Source of the DNA: Thamnaconus septentrionalis
Taxonomy: Eukaryota; Chordata; Actinopteri; Tetraodontiformes; Monacanthidae
Assembly: GCA_009823395.1 (NCBI GenBank)
Contig: CM020519.1
Location: 2,550,001 to 2,614,000, forward strand
Direction: 5' to 3'
Length of the DNA stretch: 64,000 bases
Part shown: positions 47,689 to 61,600 of the stretch, in pieces
Layout of the letters: each line of letters starts with the position of its first letter
Numbering within the stretch: the stretch's first letter is position 1
Made by a program: the position numbers and the translations under genes
The notes under the pieces: generated by a model
Told to the model about the DNA's origin: nothing
What the model saw: only the letters and a program-made list of their open reading frames with translations
Databases searched by the model: none

Positions 47689-50600
47689 CGATGGCAAAGA
47701 TCATAAAAGGAGCTAAAAGCCTCCCTTTGGGTTTGTTCACACCCTGATGATTTTGATGATGCTGTGTTGCGTTATAAATATCAACTGACTTTTTATTAAA
47801 AACAAAGTCTCACAAGTCCTGGTTAACTGTGGATTCATTTGATTGGATGCCGCTGGTGTTTTCCTGCACTTAACCAGAAAAAACAGAAATGAGAAATAAA
47901 TTTATCAAATTTAAGTTGTATGTTACCTTTTTTAAAATAGTGCGTGTTAGACAGTATTTAGCAATGACAGTTTCATGCAAGCAGATGTTTTTTCTTTCAT
48001 TCACTCAGCCACAGAAACGTTGACTTTTTTTTTTTTTTTTCCCCCTACCAGTCTACTTTCACGCAATGTGGACTTTGTGATGTTGACTCTGTTCGCTCCA
48101 CCTCATCTCAAGAGATCTGGAGAGGGGAAAAAAAGAAAAGAAAATTCTTGCTTCTTAGCCATGCCGTAGCAGGCCAGAATGTATGCTAGCACAGAGCCAA
48201 AACCCACATTAGCATGAATCAGGGGATTGTTTCCAGGTCAACCTGACAGATTATAAATGCCACACTTTTGTTTTCATTTTGTTGTATTTAACACATTTTT
48301 CAAAAAGAAACAAAAAAAAATCTTAGTTACTTGCATCACTGACAAAAATGTTTGCTGAAATGCTTTTTGCACCAATTAACCAAGAATTAAGTCGGAACCA
48401 TAAGATGCTGAAGAGACTCAGCTAAGCAAGAAAGTAAGCATTTCATTTTTGCTAACATAGAAGGTTTTCAAAAATGAAGAGCGGCATCAAACCGGCAGCG
48501 AGCTTCCACCGTTCCAGTATCGGCCCGTCAGTCATCTGCCAAACACTGTTTTAAAGAAAACAGGTAGTTTTCACTTGATCAGTGCCACTCTGAGATGTCT
48601 TTGTGGTTTCTTATCACTTGTTTCATCTCGCAGAATGTACGCAAACAAAATGCCGCAAACATAAGAACGACCAAATGTAGCCAGTGACATCTTTTTAAAC
48701 GTGCCCACCAGCATGGAAAAAAGGCAGAAATTCCCCGAAGCAAGGCGCGTTTTCTGCTTATAGAGATTACAGACAAGAATCTGATATCGAAGAGCTTCGG
48801 GTAAAATACCTTTCGCTTCCTCAACAGCAAAACGGTGCATTTCATCCAGCACTAAAACACATCCACCAGAAGGTTGCTCTTGTTTTTAATGCAAAACTAA
48901 TCTAATGATACACATTTGTTTTAATGTGCAGCCTTCTAGAAAGAAGACAGAGAAGATGTGAACAGTGCACCGTGTTGTTACTGTGGACTTTTTTTTTTTT
49001 TTTTTCATGACCGTGGCTCCTAATAATTACATTTTGTTAATTATATTGTTGGCTGATGTTTTTGTCTCTAACAAACAAGCTTCTCATCAGGCACTTTAAC
49101 TTCATTGATAAAAAAAAACGCGCCATCATTCTGTTTGTTGGCCAGAGCTTTTGCAACTTTGCTCATCCGTCTTGATAATCTCCCGTCTGAAGCATTTTCA
49201 GCCAACCCCTGAGATCCGCACGCAGAAGACGAATAAATCTAAAGGATTTGCGGAGACGTTCATTAGCAGCCAAGCTAATTCTAAGCTAACAAACTCAAAG
49301 CTGCTTTTTGGCCCGTCGGTGAGATTTGTTGCCAATGACAATAATTATTCTCGTAAGCCGTCAACACACCAGGATTACACTCCGGCCTTGCACCATCGTT
49401 TCTCATGACATCATCAACCTATTTCGCAACAAGACAACGCCAGCCCTCCGCTAGCACGCGCGCCTTTTATCGCAAATTGAAACTCGAGAATAATTTGCAC
49501 TTTTTGATTTCAGGGGAGACTCCTCCGAGTTCCTCCGCTGCCGCATCCCAGAATCGCAGTGATCCAATATGTCAACGTCAAAGCTGACGCACCTCTGCTG
49601 ACCGACTTGAGGAAGGAGCAGCTGAAAATGTTTGCGTAATTGTGTGATGTGATGTGACTAATTTTTTTTTTTTTTTCAGTTTTATTATTCGAAAAAGAAG
49701 TGTCGCGGGTGTCTTGTTTTGTCATTCTGTGTGCGTGCATTTCCCCACGGTCTTCCTGGATCAGAGCAGGCCTGGACGCGTTGGAGCCTGTTTTTTTTTT
49801 TTCTCTCAGTCTGCTGTCATTCATCTCCTTGTCATCATGGAAATAATTAATACATCCTCCCTTGTCAGGGGGGCGTGGCCACCTGACAAGAAATTTGACA
49901 GCTACACGGCAGCAGCCGGTGTCGGGACGTCCCGTACGTGCAAAACTCCGGAGTTTCCTGTCGCACCGTCCACTTCCTGAACACTGCGGTGGTGTTTGTA
50001 AATATTTTTTCTCACCAGGGCGCTGCAGTTGGCGGGATGGAAGGATTTTCCGGCTGAAATATAAGAAATGTGTGTGAAGGTTGTTGTGTTTGACCTGGAA
50101 GGTATTTCCTCTTTCTGGACGGAGCCTCAGGAGAAGCAGCTGCTGAAGCAGTTTAACCGTTTTCACGCAGCAGGAAACAAACACACTCCCACTGCTCAGA
50201 GTCAACACATGAGTCACACACGCTCGGTATAGGTGTGCGTACATGTGTATGTGTGTGTGTGTGTGTGCGTGTGTGTGTGTGCAGCAGATGGACGGACACC
50301 CTTCATTTGCAGCTTCCGATGCTACGCAGAGGTCAGTGGTCTGCAGCTGGAGGTCAGTGGGACAAAGTGACCCGTCAAACCTCTGGAGGCGAGGAGGAAA
50401 TGTGCAACAGTGCCCTCTAGTGGCCGGTAGGTCAACACTCTGCAAATATAAAAAACTGCTACACAAGGTCTTTTACTGAAAAGTCATTTCATTTCTCTTC
50501 TTTTAAAATGCAAAAAAAAATCTCATAAAATAAATAATATATTTATTACAATGACTTGTCATTTTCTCTGCCCGCAAGTTTCTATTATTTCTAAAGAGGA

Positions 50601-50695
50601 TTTGGAAGCGCAGTTTGCCCCCTCTTGGACTGATGGGTGTTGTGGATTCCAGGCTTCCCAATAAACAACACATTCCGTTTGCAGGATTCCATGAC
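44561..50695. other. Intergenic, GPCR copy 2 to astacin gene
   Basis: No exon recognised on either strand. It contains a (CAT)n run at 44739-44769, a LINE-tail-like segment at 46716-46775, TG/CA tracts at 46972-47000 and 47657-47686, T-runs, and a CTCF-like motif in reverse orientation at 50409-50425 (CAGTGCCCTCTAGTGGCC). Confidence 0.5.
46716..46775 (+). mobile_element. LINE 3'-tail-like repeat in sense orientation
   Basis: GTGAATTGCCCTTCAGGGAT followed by TAATAAAGT and short tandem CTGAACTGAACT units. The 'GGGATTAATAAAGT plus short tandem' ending is typical of the 3' terminus of teleost LINEs and their SINE partners. Confidence 0.65.
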
Positions 50696-50701
50696 TTTAT
50701 T
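50696..50701 (-). terminator. AATAAA of the astacin gene
   Basis: TTTATT on the plus strand, 255 bp after the astacin stop codon on the minus strand, followed downstream by a GT-rich stretch on that strand (GAATGTGTTGTTTATTGGG). Confidence 0.65.
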
Positions 50702-50955
50702 CAGTCTCACAGCTGATGCAGAACTGCACACAAGCTCACGCTCACTTGTCTGAAAAGAGAAAGGGAATATGTGTTAATATGTATTATAATGTCATTCAAT
50801 TGAAATCACACTCAGAAGGCGCTCTAAACTGAAGAGCAAAGGTTTGCATGCAACACCAATGCGTGAGGCAGCCCCCTGCTGGAACACAGACTGTATTGCA
50901 GCCCATTTAAGGAATCCCAAGAGAGCGGCTGGGCCGAGTGGAGCAGCAGAGGAGG

Positions 50956-53042
<2,087 letters not shown>

Positions 53043-53683
53043 TCCCACAAGAGCAACACAAAGCCGCTGGTGACTTTCTCACTCTCAGCCTCAAGAATCT
53101 CAGCAGATGTCCTAACTTTGAAATTGATTGAGACTGTTGGGCGTCAAAGCGGACTGCAGGGGGCACTGCAGTGCAGAGAGTAGATCAAAGAATAACAAAG
53201 CTTTGGCTTTTCTTTGATGTTTTTCATAATTTTTGAAACGTATATTATTCCTGAAGTGTTGTCAAACTGTGCCATATATATCTCATATATGGTTCGCAAG
53301 TTAACTCTAACGGCTAATTGTGTGTCCCTATACTTTAGTAAAAGTTAGAAATCCGTGACTTGTGACTTGCAAGCGGTTTTGACAAGAGAGTTACTCCCGG
53401 TGGCCAGTAGAGGGAGCTGTGTCACGCTAAACGCCAGCTCTGAATCGAATGCATTAGTCATCTTGCCCCGAGTTTCAACCGCCCAGAATTAGGCGCTGCG
53501 CCACTCTTTTTCTCCCACGGACCGTGAACGCGTCAGCAGTCACCATGATGAGAGTCATGTGATGCCCTGTCATGTGGCGCAGTCACTTCCTACTGATTCG
53601 GCTCGGTGCGGAGACTCTCTGCTGTATCATGTCGTGTTGAGTTCACCTCCCCGAAGACGAGCAAGTCCCTCTGACGGTGAAAC
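53043..53683. promoter_or_regulatory. Divergent promoter region, astacin gene / igf2r
   Basis: 641 bp separate the two opposite start codons. The right half (about 53395-53680) has more CpGs, fitting a housekeeping-type igf2r promoter. A CTCF-like motif GGCCAGTAGAGGGAGCT lies at 53402-53418. No TATA box is obvious on either side. Confidence 0.5.
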
Positions 53684-55651
53684 ATGCTACTGCGACAGAC
53701 ATCGGATCGCTGCCGGCCTCTGAAGCTGGTTCTCGGGCTTTTGGCGTGCCTGGGATGCGTGTTGGTCCGGTCCGGAGCGGCGGAGGACGGCAGCCCGTGG
53801 TACCAGGACCTTTGCGGGTAACAAACACACCTCCAGCAGCTCACAAACACACCTCAGTCGGACCTGCCGAATCCGCTGTTGCTTTCCTGTTCACATATTT
53901 ATTTATTTATTTATTTATTTATTTATTTTAGACCGGTGGCACTTTGGTTTAATAAGACTCACCCTGTTTTACATTAGCATGGCGTTTCTTGATTTTGTTT
54001 TTCGTTTCATAGTTCAGTGTCCGCGTTTCGCAGATTCACTGTTCTCACGCGACTCTTGCCGTTACAGCGGTCGCCTGTCAAATTTAGCTCACTGCCAGAA
54101 AACAAACAAACAAAAATAGAGTCGTTGTTGTTACATTTTTTTTTTTACAGTGTCAGAATTTGATTTGGCTTGCCTGTTAAAAATAAAAAAAAAAAATAAT
54201 AATACAATATTGCAGGAACAGCAACTGGGTCCTTAATTTGGTTTGGATCCTCATTTGATTTTCCCCAATCTGCTTTGCTAAAGCACATTTGGGTTGGGTG
54301 CTTTCGTGCGTATCGTACTTGAGCCCACGCGGGGGCCAAACGGTCGGTTCCGGTTCCGGATAAGTGAAAGTAAAGATCTCTGCTAGCGAGCTAGGCTGCT
54401 AACTAGCTCGCAAACAAGCTAATTCGCCGCGCAACGGCTAGCGGTTAGCGTGGCTAAACGATGACCGACACACAACTGACAACCGCCGTCCGTGACGCCT
54501 TAAGAGAGGGCGAACACTATTTTCTTTATCTGCCTTTGTGTAGCGCACAGAAACACGCCGAGTGACCTGTTGTTGTGTGACTGCAGCCTTCCTATAAAAC
54601 TGTGTCACCCAAACTAAGCTGCTGCTGCTTCCGCTGCTGCTGCTGCTTTGCAAATATTGACACATAATTCCGATTAAATTGTGTGAGACCAACCTGAACT
54701 GCAAGGTCTCGCCAGACTCGTTTCTTTCACTCCTTCGTGCTACGCCTAAACTGTTGTTGCTCCTTAGGAAACTTCCTAAATGTTGGTTGCTGTTTATCAA
54801 TATGAGACATCAGATAATCGACATATGTGTCATCAGGGCTTTTCCCCAGTTGCAGCTGTGGACCATGAAGGACCCATGTATTACAATCCACAGCACAGAC
54901 TTGCATGAATTTTTGTTTTTGTAAAAAAAAAAAAAACCACATTGTGAGCGCATTATTAATAAATGGTAAACTGAGTAATGTTTGATTAGCTAATGTAATA
55001 ATGCCAGATAGTATATTACAAAATGCCATGCATGAAGTCACTTGTGGATGGCTCCTCTTAATAATTGAACATTTACTAGAACTCTCATCAAATGTTACAT
55101 CAGATTTTACCAGTTGCAATTATATCCAAGGTTGGGAAAAGAGAGAAATGATATATCCTCTATATTCTCTTTATTGTTTGTCAAATGTTGCTGTAGCAAT
55201 TCATGCAGGACATCGAACTGCTTCTCATTTTCTTTTTCCTGTCGCTGTTCCTCCTGACCTTTAACGTCCTGTGTCGCAGGTACTCATGGGAGGCCATTGA
55301 CAAAGACAACAATGTGAGGTACACGCTGAAGCTGTGCGAGTCGTCCCCGTCGACCAGTTGTGGCGCCGGCACCGCTGTGTGCGCCCGGGACCTCACCACC
55401 GCCACCACCACGGAGTTCTCAGTGGGTCAGTACCGTCCACTCGCAACACAAGACCTCTGATCCAGGCCTCAGTCTGTGGTGGCATCACGGCCCGTCTGTT
55501 TGGCAGATAATGAAGGATAATAGGATGAGATAACATTACCCTGTCAGTCAGTCCAACTGGGTCGGGCTCTGCCAAAGGGAAGGCAGTCGTCACCTCTGCA
55601 GATAATCTGTCAGTCGTTGCAGCCGAAGAAGTGAAATCAGGGAATCTCAGA

Positions 55652-55684
<33 letters not shown>

Positions 55685-58600
55685 GAAACACTAATCACAG
55701 TTGGCAAACTTGTGGCGTTAAAGGAAATAGGTGTTTCTTTTTGACTGATTATTGCTTCAGGGTCAGCGTGAGGTAACAATAGTGTAACTGTTGAAGCACT
55801 TCCTTCACTGATGTCGTCGCTGTTTGCCATCAGATTGTTGGGCCGCTGCTTTTTGGGCCTGTTCAGACAGGAATTCAGGGTTTTTGGAGCTTCCTGATGC
55901 CTCGTCAGTCCCACCCCCCCGCCCCCCGTGTCACATGACAAACACGTTGCAGAACATTTCACGGTTCTGCCAGTGCGACTGCAGGACGCACACAGACTGC
56001 ATCCCAGAGATTGTGTTGTCTTGTGTTGTGTTGTGTGTAGATTACAGCTGTGTTGGCAACGGCTGTGTCGCGGCCCCTCTCACCGTCTGTTGTGTTGTGT
56101 TGTGTTGTGTTGTGTTGTGATGTGGCTGTTGTGGTCAGTACGTGTGACACGAGGGCGGGACCAAGCACTTCATTGTCCTGATAACACACTTTATTGTGTC
56201 TTTTGTGTGTGTGTTCCTTAGTCATTTATTTATTTCCAGCGATGTTTTGCCTTCTTCCTCTTCTTCTGAAACTCCGGTCTAACTTTTGACCTCTCAGATT
56301 TGCCAAATACTGAATGTTTACAGAAGCCGCCTGGTGAATGTCTGCTTCTCTGCTTCGGCGTTGGCTAGATGAACGCTGTGTGTAGGGAATAATCCCCCGA
56401 CTGTCCTCCTCTGGCCTTCTGCAGGGTCTCTCCCAGGTGTTGCACTTTGCTGTGTCTGCTTCAACTCCGGCTCTCTGAGCTCTTTCACCTCTGCTGCAGG
56501 ATCAACTTAGGAAAGTTAAAGAACAGAAGTAGAGAGAGAGGGAGTGAGAGAGAGAGAGAGAGAGATGGTAAACAGGGAAGGGCCACAGCGGCTGACTAAT
56601 CACATGACCCGGGATCACATCACCAGCCATAAAATAGAAGCGAATCTCACGCTCTGTTCCTCTCGTCCCCTCCAGGAGCCTTTTTTTTTTTTGACCTCTC
56701 ACAGACTTTGTGTCTCTTGTGTTTCCCTCTGAATCAAAACCTGAAAAGCAGAAGTAGCGAAGGCTCCTGCGAGCGTCAGACCGCAGCCTCGCTCTTATCT
56801 GTATCTGATTATTTTATTTTTGCTTTGTGTTATTGCTTTAATCAAATCTCATCAATCACAGTCAACGTGCCTGTGGTGCATGAGTAATGAATCAGTCATA
56901 CAGTCGTGCAGGAGAAAAGTTTCATTTTCCCCCTTACGTGATTTTATCAGTGAAACAGCAGCTAATTTAATCAGCTCGCTAACCTGACAGATGACCACAC
57001 AGCACCACAAAGGCTGCTTTACCACTGCTTATGACCCAGCAGCTAATATAATTAACCCACATTCAGGTATTTATCCTGGAGAAAATGGACAAAATGTCTT
57101 TTCTCTTTCTTTTTTAATTCATTACAAACACTTGATTGCATCGGATTGATGTGATCAAGTATTAAACATGCTCAGCCAAAGTGTTTTTCTTTTTGTGAGG
57201 GATCTCATCAAAATAACAAAAGTCATCAGCACCTTCTCTTCACACGCAGGCTGTCCTGAGTTACGTCAGTTGAACTGCGCCGCCACATAATCTGCTCCCT
57301 CAGTGCCGCCGGACGCGGCAGATAAGAGCTGTAAACGTAAATGGTCTCCACAGCTCCACAGTCTGTCGTTATGGGGCAACGATAAACACACCTGGATCAT
57401 TCAGGTCATTGCTGATGCATATTTTCAGGGTTAGTGGGTCATAGGAGTTGACGAGTTGCATTCCTCCATGAATTTGCACTCTGTTTTTATAACTTTCATA
57501 ACCAGAAGAAAGGGGAAAGGCAGTGTCATCAGTCTGCCCCAGTGCATAAATTGCACACAGTCTAAACATGACTGTGACTATGAGTATTTATGAATCTGTC
57601 AGAGGAACGAAACACATTAGCTTCATTAAAGTGCAAGTCGGCCAAATCAGAAACAACTTTGTCCAGGCTTCATGTTTGTTTTTTGTTTTTTTCTTTGTTA
57701 ACCTGACAAGGAAGTGGATCAGGTTTTGCCAGTCGCTGCAGAAGGACCTTTTTGACGTTGCAACAGGATTTAACGCCGCAATAAAAAAATGTCGCACGCT
57801 GCTGTTTTCCCACTGCTGCCTGTCTGCCTGCGTCCAGGCGACAGATGAGGCCCGAGGGCTCGGTGTGTTTGTGTTCCAGAGGTTAGTTAGTCTGATGTTG
57901 ACGGAGCAGGAGGTCAGCGGAGCGCTCGGGGTTCAAGACATCGCTCAGCTGAGACTGTTTGCTACTGTAGTCCGCCTCTGGCAGACTTTCTCATGCCTGT
58001 TGGCCACAGAAACCCAGAGTTTTCGTGGTGTCGCTGTTTAACTTGCCGGCCAGACGACACAAAGATAAAAAGTATAAATATTTCAAAACAACACCTTTCT
58101 GAAACGACACAAATGTGGCCCTCTGTTTAAAAGGAGAAATGGAGCCGTCTATGCTAGCCTGCACGTTATTTTGGGCTTTCAGTCCTGTGATAAAGGCACA
58201 GAGTAAACACCTGGTTGTGTCAATAAATACTGACACATGAGAACATTGTTTGTTTAAAGCGCTGTGAACAGAGGAGACGGAAGGATACAGATTCAGACAG
58301 CACTGGACTGATCTTCATACCCAGAACATGAGGTTCTTCAAACTAGAGATGTGAATTGGAACCTTTGCTTGACGTTCTGAACAGGAGAAAAAAGAAACTC
58401 ATGGTGCAGGTTCACACACAGTTGGAGAATGAATATGATTTACTGCAAACAAGTCTTGAAAATCTCCCAATCTTTCCTGGTGTGCAGAGTGAAGGGGGCT
58501 GCCTGGGCTAACGCGCTAACAGTCTGTCTTCTTTGACCGTGTCTGCAGGTGAGCTGTCCCAGCAGAGGCTCTCCGACCGCGTGCTGGATTACAACAGCAC

Positions 58601-61600
58601 GCTGAACTGTCCCGGAAGCAGCAACAGAATGCAGACCAGCATCAGCTTCCAGTGTGGACAGACCATGGTGAGAGAATAGAATAGAAATAGAAATAGCCTT
58701 TATTGTCCGTGTACAGGGGTACAACGAGATTAGAATTGCAACTCCCTTTGGTGCCCGAAAGCAAAAACGACAGCAAATCAGTAGCAAGAGCATTAAGAAA
58801 AAACACAATGAATATATGTACATCTAAAACACAATAGCAGCATGAGTCTGTACAGGTGCCAGAGTGATACGGGAGCGACGCACTGCTGTGTTGAGTGTCG
58901 CTCTCAAGGTTTGGGAAAGCCTGGATTTACAGGAGGCAATGTTAGCCTGTCGCCACCTGGTCGCGGAACGTTGGTACCTCACCGCCATGCATGTATTATA
59001 AGAACTGGATACCGGACTTGCAATATTTTCCCAGTGGCCACTCGAGGTACTGCAGCAAAAAAAAAATCCCATAGGCCCAAAAAGCATTTTCCCCATAGAC
59101 CGCAATACAAAAATAAAGGCCTTTAAAACGGCTGACAGGACAACTGTGACCTGCAACCAGATTTATAGCAAATCTTTCTACGGTAGACTTTTCACTGAAC
59201 TGTTTTAGTCGTTTTAAAAAAATGCTAAAGGGCAGAAAATCACCAGGAATAGTTTATTCCCAGCGTGACGTCACTGCTGTGTCTCAGCTCGTTCTGATTG
59301 GCTGCGTCCTGACATGTCTGTCAGTGACCTTCTCCAGAATGTTTCCGATTGGCCTAATAGATCATGTGAGTTACAGAGGCATGATGGGAAGTGACACTAC
59401 TGTGCATGCTCTATAAAAGCCCATTAATGCGGAAGTCAGAAGTTTTTCAGTGTGTGTCCTGGGTGACATTGAAATGAAACTCTGGGGGCCTGGACCTCAT
59501 TCATAGCCCTCCCAGGTCAGTGACCACACCCCCAGGCAGCTGGTAGCCCCGCCTCCACACTCGTGGATGGTCTAACGAGCTGACAGTTGAAGCAGGAAGA
59601 TTAAAAACTCAAGGGTTTTTTTCCCAGAAGGTTGTAAACAGAGGGCTAAGTAGCTGGAGCTGCTCCACAGTTATGTTCTGGATGTAAAATAAAGATGTAA
59701 TAGTAGATATAATATTTGCTTTTATATTTTTAAGTAGAGTTTTTCACATCAAAGTTGGTGTAAGATAAGAATGCATTTGGTTCAAGTTATTTACATCCAG
59801 TTGATCAGAGTCTCAACGTCGCCGCAGCTGCTGTGTGTTGTCTTCTAGGCGCAGTTCATTCAAAGTCCTCCTCGAAACTGAAACGTCTTCTCTTGTGAGA
59901 TGAATCGCACCGTGGTTCTGCAGAAGCAGCGGTCGGCTAAATTACAGGAAGTGATTCTGAGTGCGCAGACAAAGTGGGCGCGTGACAGTCACCTGTCACT
60001 GCCGGCTCCGCTCCATATCGCCAGCCGCTGCAGTTTCAGATGGGAGGGCCGGGGGGGCTCGGCGGTCGGTGGGTTTTATAGACTCATTTCCTGCGTCAAT
60101 GCGGGGAAGATCTCGGTGGGCGTCGGTACAACGCTTGTGTCTGTCTGCAGTGGTGTTGCTAGACTGTCTGGTTGAGCGACGACCGTTAGTCACACAACAC
60201 GAACCAGAAAATAAAAGAAGTAGTTGAGCAGGTGCAGAGTCCCTGAGAGAAGCTCTCGTGCTCAAGTGTCTGCAGGCTGCACACTCAGCAAAGTAACAGA
60301 CACTCAATGACTGAAGTGTCCTTTTAAAAGTTTCCTATGTAAACACACATATGCGATGTGACTGCATCAGAGAAACACTGAATCGTGACCGCCGTTCTTC
60401 CTTTTTTCCTCTCCGGTCGTTTTTACTCTGAACTGCTGTTTTAATTCCAATGACTCATTTCGTCGCTCGACTGCAGGGAACCCCGGAGTTTGTGGCCTCG
60501 TCCCAGTGCGTGCATTACTTTGAGTGGAGGACCTACAGCGCCTGCAAGAACAACAAGTTCACGCCGCAGAAAGAGGTAGGTGGCGGGTGTGGAAGGAGAA
60601 GGGAGGAGCAGACGGCGAGGTGACGAACTCAACCCCAAGTGTCACAACACGGTTGATGGGTGTCAAGAGACGTCACGGTGGAGCTGTTAGCAGAGCTGTT
60701 AGCAGAGCTGTTAGCAGAGCTGTTAGCGGAGCTGCTAGTGGAGCTGCTAGTGGAGCTGTTAGCGGAGCTGCTAGTGGAGCTGCTAGTGGAGCTGCAAGTG
60801 AGCCTCATGAAGAACCACAGAGGGGATAAAAAAATATTAGCATTGTTTGAAATGGCTTTTTACCTGCAGCGCTGATACGTCAGTGTCAGTAAAATCCGTC
60901 AATATAGGAGATCAACTCCTTTTTACCTCTGGAAAATAGTGTTGAATAATGGGTTTATGCAAACACAACTGATGCATGTGTGTATGTGAGTGTGGGTTTC
61001 TAGCCTGCTCATGTCCATCCTTGCAAAGTCACGACTCACTGACTGCCTGTAAACCTGCCTCCTCCGTCCGTCTGTCTGTGTCCAGGTTCCCTGCTTCGTG
61101 TTCGATTCGGACGGCAAGAAGCACGACCTCAACCCGCTGATCAAAGTGAGCGGCGGCTACCTGGTGGACGACGGCGACGACACCATCGACTTCTACATCA
61201 ACATCTGCAGAAACCTCAGTGAGTGTCTTCCTTATGAGCACGTGCACAGATGGATGGATAGATGCTGTTGCGTCACTGAAAACGATAAGAAAGAGTCAAA
61301 GTGAATCTAAATTCATCAAACAAACAAGAGCAAGATGTGCAAAAGGCAGTCGATTGTGGATAAGCAAGGTTTTCTAAACCATTAGTGCAGTATTGCAATA
61401 TTTGCCATTGAGTCCAGAAACTCCAGAATATTATCTCACACAGCGAGGAAGAGTTATGAAGGGTAAAGGATGGTCAGGTACTTGCACCAGCCTCCTCCTG
61501 CTGCCCTGGAGCGAAAAACACTCCCACAGACGCCCCAGAGATTTTGTTTTTTTTTCCCCCTGTGAACTCCTGTTTCCTCATCGTCTTTCAGACATGCCAG

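Noticed and set aside
53677..53931. Alternative start of igf2r at the overlapping ATG-like frame from 53677
   Set aside because: That frame does not encode a signal peptide and does not join to the exon at 55280. The ATG at 53684 does both.
60524..60829. Repeated Ala/Val-Ser-Gly open frame
   Set aside because: Produced by the 12-bp minisatellite in igf2r intron 4; flanking igf2r exons are in other positions.
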